Below are positions 63,925-64,000 of a stretch of 64,000 bases of DNA, one piece after another. How positions within the stretch are numbered: the stretch's first letter is position 1; every line of letters begins with the position of its first letter. Source of the DNA: Curtobacterium sp. VKM Ac-1393 (lineage in GTDB: Bacteria > Actinomycetota > Actinomycetes > Actinomycetales > Microbacteriaceae); assembly GCF_015350995.1 (NCBI RefSeq), contig NZ_JADKRW010000001.1:741420-805419 (forward strand), read 5' to 3'. The translations under genes and the position numbers were made by a program. A model generated the notes under the pieces. The model was given only the letters and a program-made list of their open reading frames with translations, made no database searches and was not told where the DNA came from.

Positions 63925-64000
63925 TTGGGTTCAGCCGGTCGTTGCAACACCACCGTGAATCGGAGTGCTGCAGATGGGATCGAGGCTGGAACACCGTGCC

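Overview
The window is a high-GC actinobacterial chromosome segment centred on the replication origin. Gene order (gyrA-gyrB-dciA-recF-gnd-dnaN-oriC-dnaA-rpmH-rnpA-yidD-yidC-jag-rsmG-parA-parB, the pknB/pknA/pbpA/rodA/pstP/fhaB/fhaA cluster, and murJ-pcnA-rpsF-ssb-rpsR-rplI-dnaB), the very high GC of the core genes and frequent GTG starts point to Microbacteriaceae, most like Curtobacterium or a close relative. The genus is my inference; no database was consulted.

Layout. 1-12.3 kb: an agmatine/putrescine/GABA catabolic island: aguB (5' cut off by the window), aguA, an esterase, a polyamine-type permease, a Sad-like aldehyde dehydrogenase, putrescine oxidase, gabD, gabT and a divergent PucR-type regulator. 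Together they can take agmatine through putrescine, 4-aminobutanal, GABA and succinate semialdehyde to succinate. 12.3-14 kb: a TetR regulator, a NUDIX hydrolase and tRNA-Leu. 14-24.4 kb: the envelope and division signalling cluster fhaA-fhaB-pstP-rodA-pbpA-pknA-pknB, then trpG/pabA and crgA. 24.4-27.4 kb: a rhomboid protease, a cyclophilin, a small membrane protein, tRNA-Ala and tRNA-Ile. 27.4-39 kb: the gyrase/origin block. 39-44 kb: ribosomal protein L34, RNase P protein, membrane insertion genes and ParABS.

44-48 kb: an XRE regulator and two ClpP-like proteins, one without the catalytic serine, bracketed by two parS-like sites; then a D-Ala-D-Ala ligase and an aminotransferase. 48-54 kb: trxA, trxB and one 1356-residue reading frame that fuses a DUF6049-like exported/membrane part to MurJ. 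54-59.4 kb: pcnA, the rpsF-ssb-rpsR-rplI operon and dnaB.

59.4-64 kb differs from the rest: visibly lower GC, short genes (small membrane proteins, two GNAT acetyltransferases, a DUF4279-like protein), mixed orientation, and a degenerate palindrome close to CGGTAGCCGATCGGCTACCG at nearly every gene junction. It looks like a gene-cassette array without a visible integrase, directly downstream of dnaB, and is the most interesting part of the window.

Other structure: DnaA-box arrays with related sequence at 24.5 kb and 57.8 kb on either side of oriC; three parS-like sites at 42.1, 44.2 and 45.8 kb; strong convergent-gene terminators; dispersed hairpin repeats; and a recurring TANNNT hexamer 6 to 8 bases before start codons that suggests leaderless mRNAs.
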